Origin: Spirochaetaceae bacterium
GTDB taxonomy: Bacteria > Spirochaetota > Spirochaetia > DSM-27196 > PWMO01
Direction of reading: 5' to 3'
DNA: 64,000 nt
NCBI GenBank assembly: GCA_007693945.1
Contig: RECP01000081.1
Coordinates: 38,176 to 102,175 of the forward strand
How positions within the stretch are numbered: the stretch's first letter is position 1; the number at the start of each line of letters is the position of its first letter. Position numbers and translations under genes: made by a program. The notes beneath the pieces were generated by a model that worked only from the letters and a program-made list of their open reading frames with translations, was not told the DNA's origin and searched no databases. Shown here piece by piece: positions 63,398 through 64,000 of the stretch.

Positions 63398-63991
63398 TCA
63401 GACGCTCTCGGCAAACATCCGGTCCAATTCGGTCCGCAACTGCGTCAACACGCCCTCGTACTGCTGTTGCAACCGTCCCATATGCTGCTGCAGCGTCGAG
63501 GCGAACTCCGGATCCTGGGACGGATCGATCTTGACGCGATGTCCAAACTGGCGCGCCAGCTCCTCTTCGCGCTGACGCATCCGATCGGAGAAACTGCTTC
63601 GCAGTTGCTCGATCAGATGCTGCCGGTTCTCCAGATACTGCTTCAGAAGCTGGCGTGTCTGCTCGAACAGGTGACGCAAGGATCCGCGATCCTTGATCAC
63701 AAACCCCAACCCATTCTCGAGCAGGTCGATTCTGGCGAGGTCGGCTTCCGTATTGGGCAACGCAAGGTTGGCCATGATAACCTGATAGAACCCCTCTTTG
63801 GCCCACTTCTGCTGCTCAGCGTTGTACTGCTTGAGCTCTTTGCGGACGTCCAGATGGGGGTCCTCCTTCAGGCGCGACACAAGGCGTTTCCCCTGCTGCT
63901 TGATTTCGTGCGCCTCGAGACTCTTGCGGTCGCTCTGTACATCCTGGGTCTTTTCCAGCGCGAGTTCCAGGGCACTCTTTATCTGACTCAC
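63398..63991 (-). CDS. Coiled-coil hypothetical protein
   Basis: 197 aa, highly charged and almost all helical (KQYNAEQQKWAKEGFYQVI; LLKQYLENRQHLIEQLRSSF). Two helical arms flank a loop near LPNTEADLARIDLLENGLGFV. No motif recognised. It ends 6 nt before the patatin gene. ATG at 63991, near the window edge; more of the operon may lie beyond. Confidence 0.72.
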   Translation of the reverse strand: MSQIKSALELALEKTQDVQSDRKSLEAHEIKQQGKRLVSRLKEDPHLDVRKELKQYNAEQQKWAKEGFYQVIMANLALPNTEADLARIDLLENGLGFVIKDRGSLRHLFEQTRQLLKQYLENRQHLIEQLRSSFSDRMRQREEELARQFGHRVKIDPSQDPEFASTLQQHMGRLQQQYEGVLTQLRTELDRMFAESV

Positions 63992-64000
63992 AGGGTCCTC

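Overview
The window is GC-rich, densely packed bacterial chromosome, about 97 percent coding, with no rRNA, tRNA, insertion sequence, phage or CRISPR array that I can see. The gene content points to a free-living spirochaete (Spirochaetales, broad sense). It has a six-gene mevalonate operon in the same order as I recall for Borrelia (HMG-CoA synthase, type 2 IPP isomerase, HMG-CoA reductase, mevalonate-PP decarboxylase, phosphomevalonate kinase, mevalonate kinase). It also has an Rnf electron-transport cluster, mcsA-mcsB-clpC, and several conserved-looking proteins of unknown function that I associate with spirochaetes. The lineage is inferred from gene content, not from a search.

Layout: 1-395 start of a cysteine synthase; 556-3396 secreted M16 zinc protease; 3365-7841 RND efflux operon (adaptor, pump, 81-aa coupled protein); 7965-9774 ABC exporter; 9912-13784 topoisomerase IV pair; 13819-15352 isoaspartyl methyltransferase and a divergent lipoprotein; 15355-19419 mcsA-mcsB-clpC; 19487-27665 an eight-gene operon prfB-cheY-PEGA protein-ftsY-secreted protein-lolE-lolD-lolC; 27841-28817 a 21-codon leader ORF coupled to a secreted protein; 28843-30786 GH57-like protein; 30862-37113 a YuiD-like protein, a large membrane protein and rnfC-D-G-E-A; 37180-40328 RluA, a P-loop/Asp23-like protein and an MA-like TPR protein; 40360-45597 pcnB, esterase, methyltransferase, dus, small alarmone hydrolase and mnmA; 45791-52413 mevalonate operon; 52410-55700 aldolase, SDR and PAS histidine kinase; 55731-57259 HExxH protein, glutaredoxin-like protein and ferredoxin:thioredoxin-reductase-like protein; 57341-58621 alarmone synthetase with TPRs; 58672-59874 AI-2E family transporter; 59828-63991 purE/purK with a patatin and small unknown proteins.

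Functional threads: isoprenoid precursors from acetyl-CoA (mevalonate operon); lipoprotein export (LolCDE next to FtsY); protein quality control (McsAB-ClpC, Pcm); alarmone turnover split between a single-domain hydrolase and a synthetase-TPR protein; and ion-coupled electron transfer (Rnf, with RnfB missing from the cluster). prfB is intact and is read through a programmed +1 frameshift.

Many starts are GTG or TTG fused to the preceding stop (ATGA, GTGA, TTGA), so operons are strongly translationally coupled. Several operon-leading genes lack a Shine-Dalgarno sequence and instead have a -10-like box 5 to 11 nt before the start codon, suggesting leaderless mRNAs. No wholly new multi-gene system stands out. 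The best leads are the GH57 protein with Asn at the acid/base position, the glutaredoxin/FTR-like pair, the P-loop/Asp23-like fusion, the split alarmone enzymes, the coupled leader peptide, and the Rnf cluster without rnfB.
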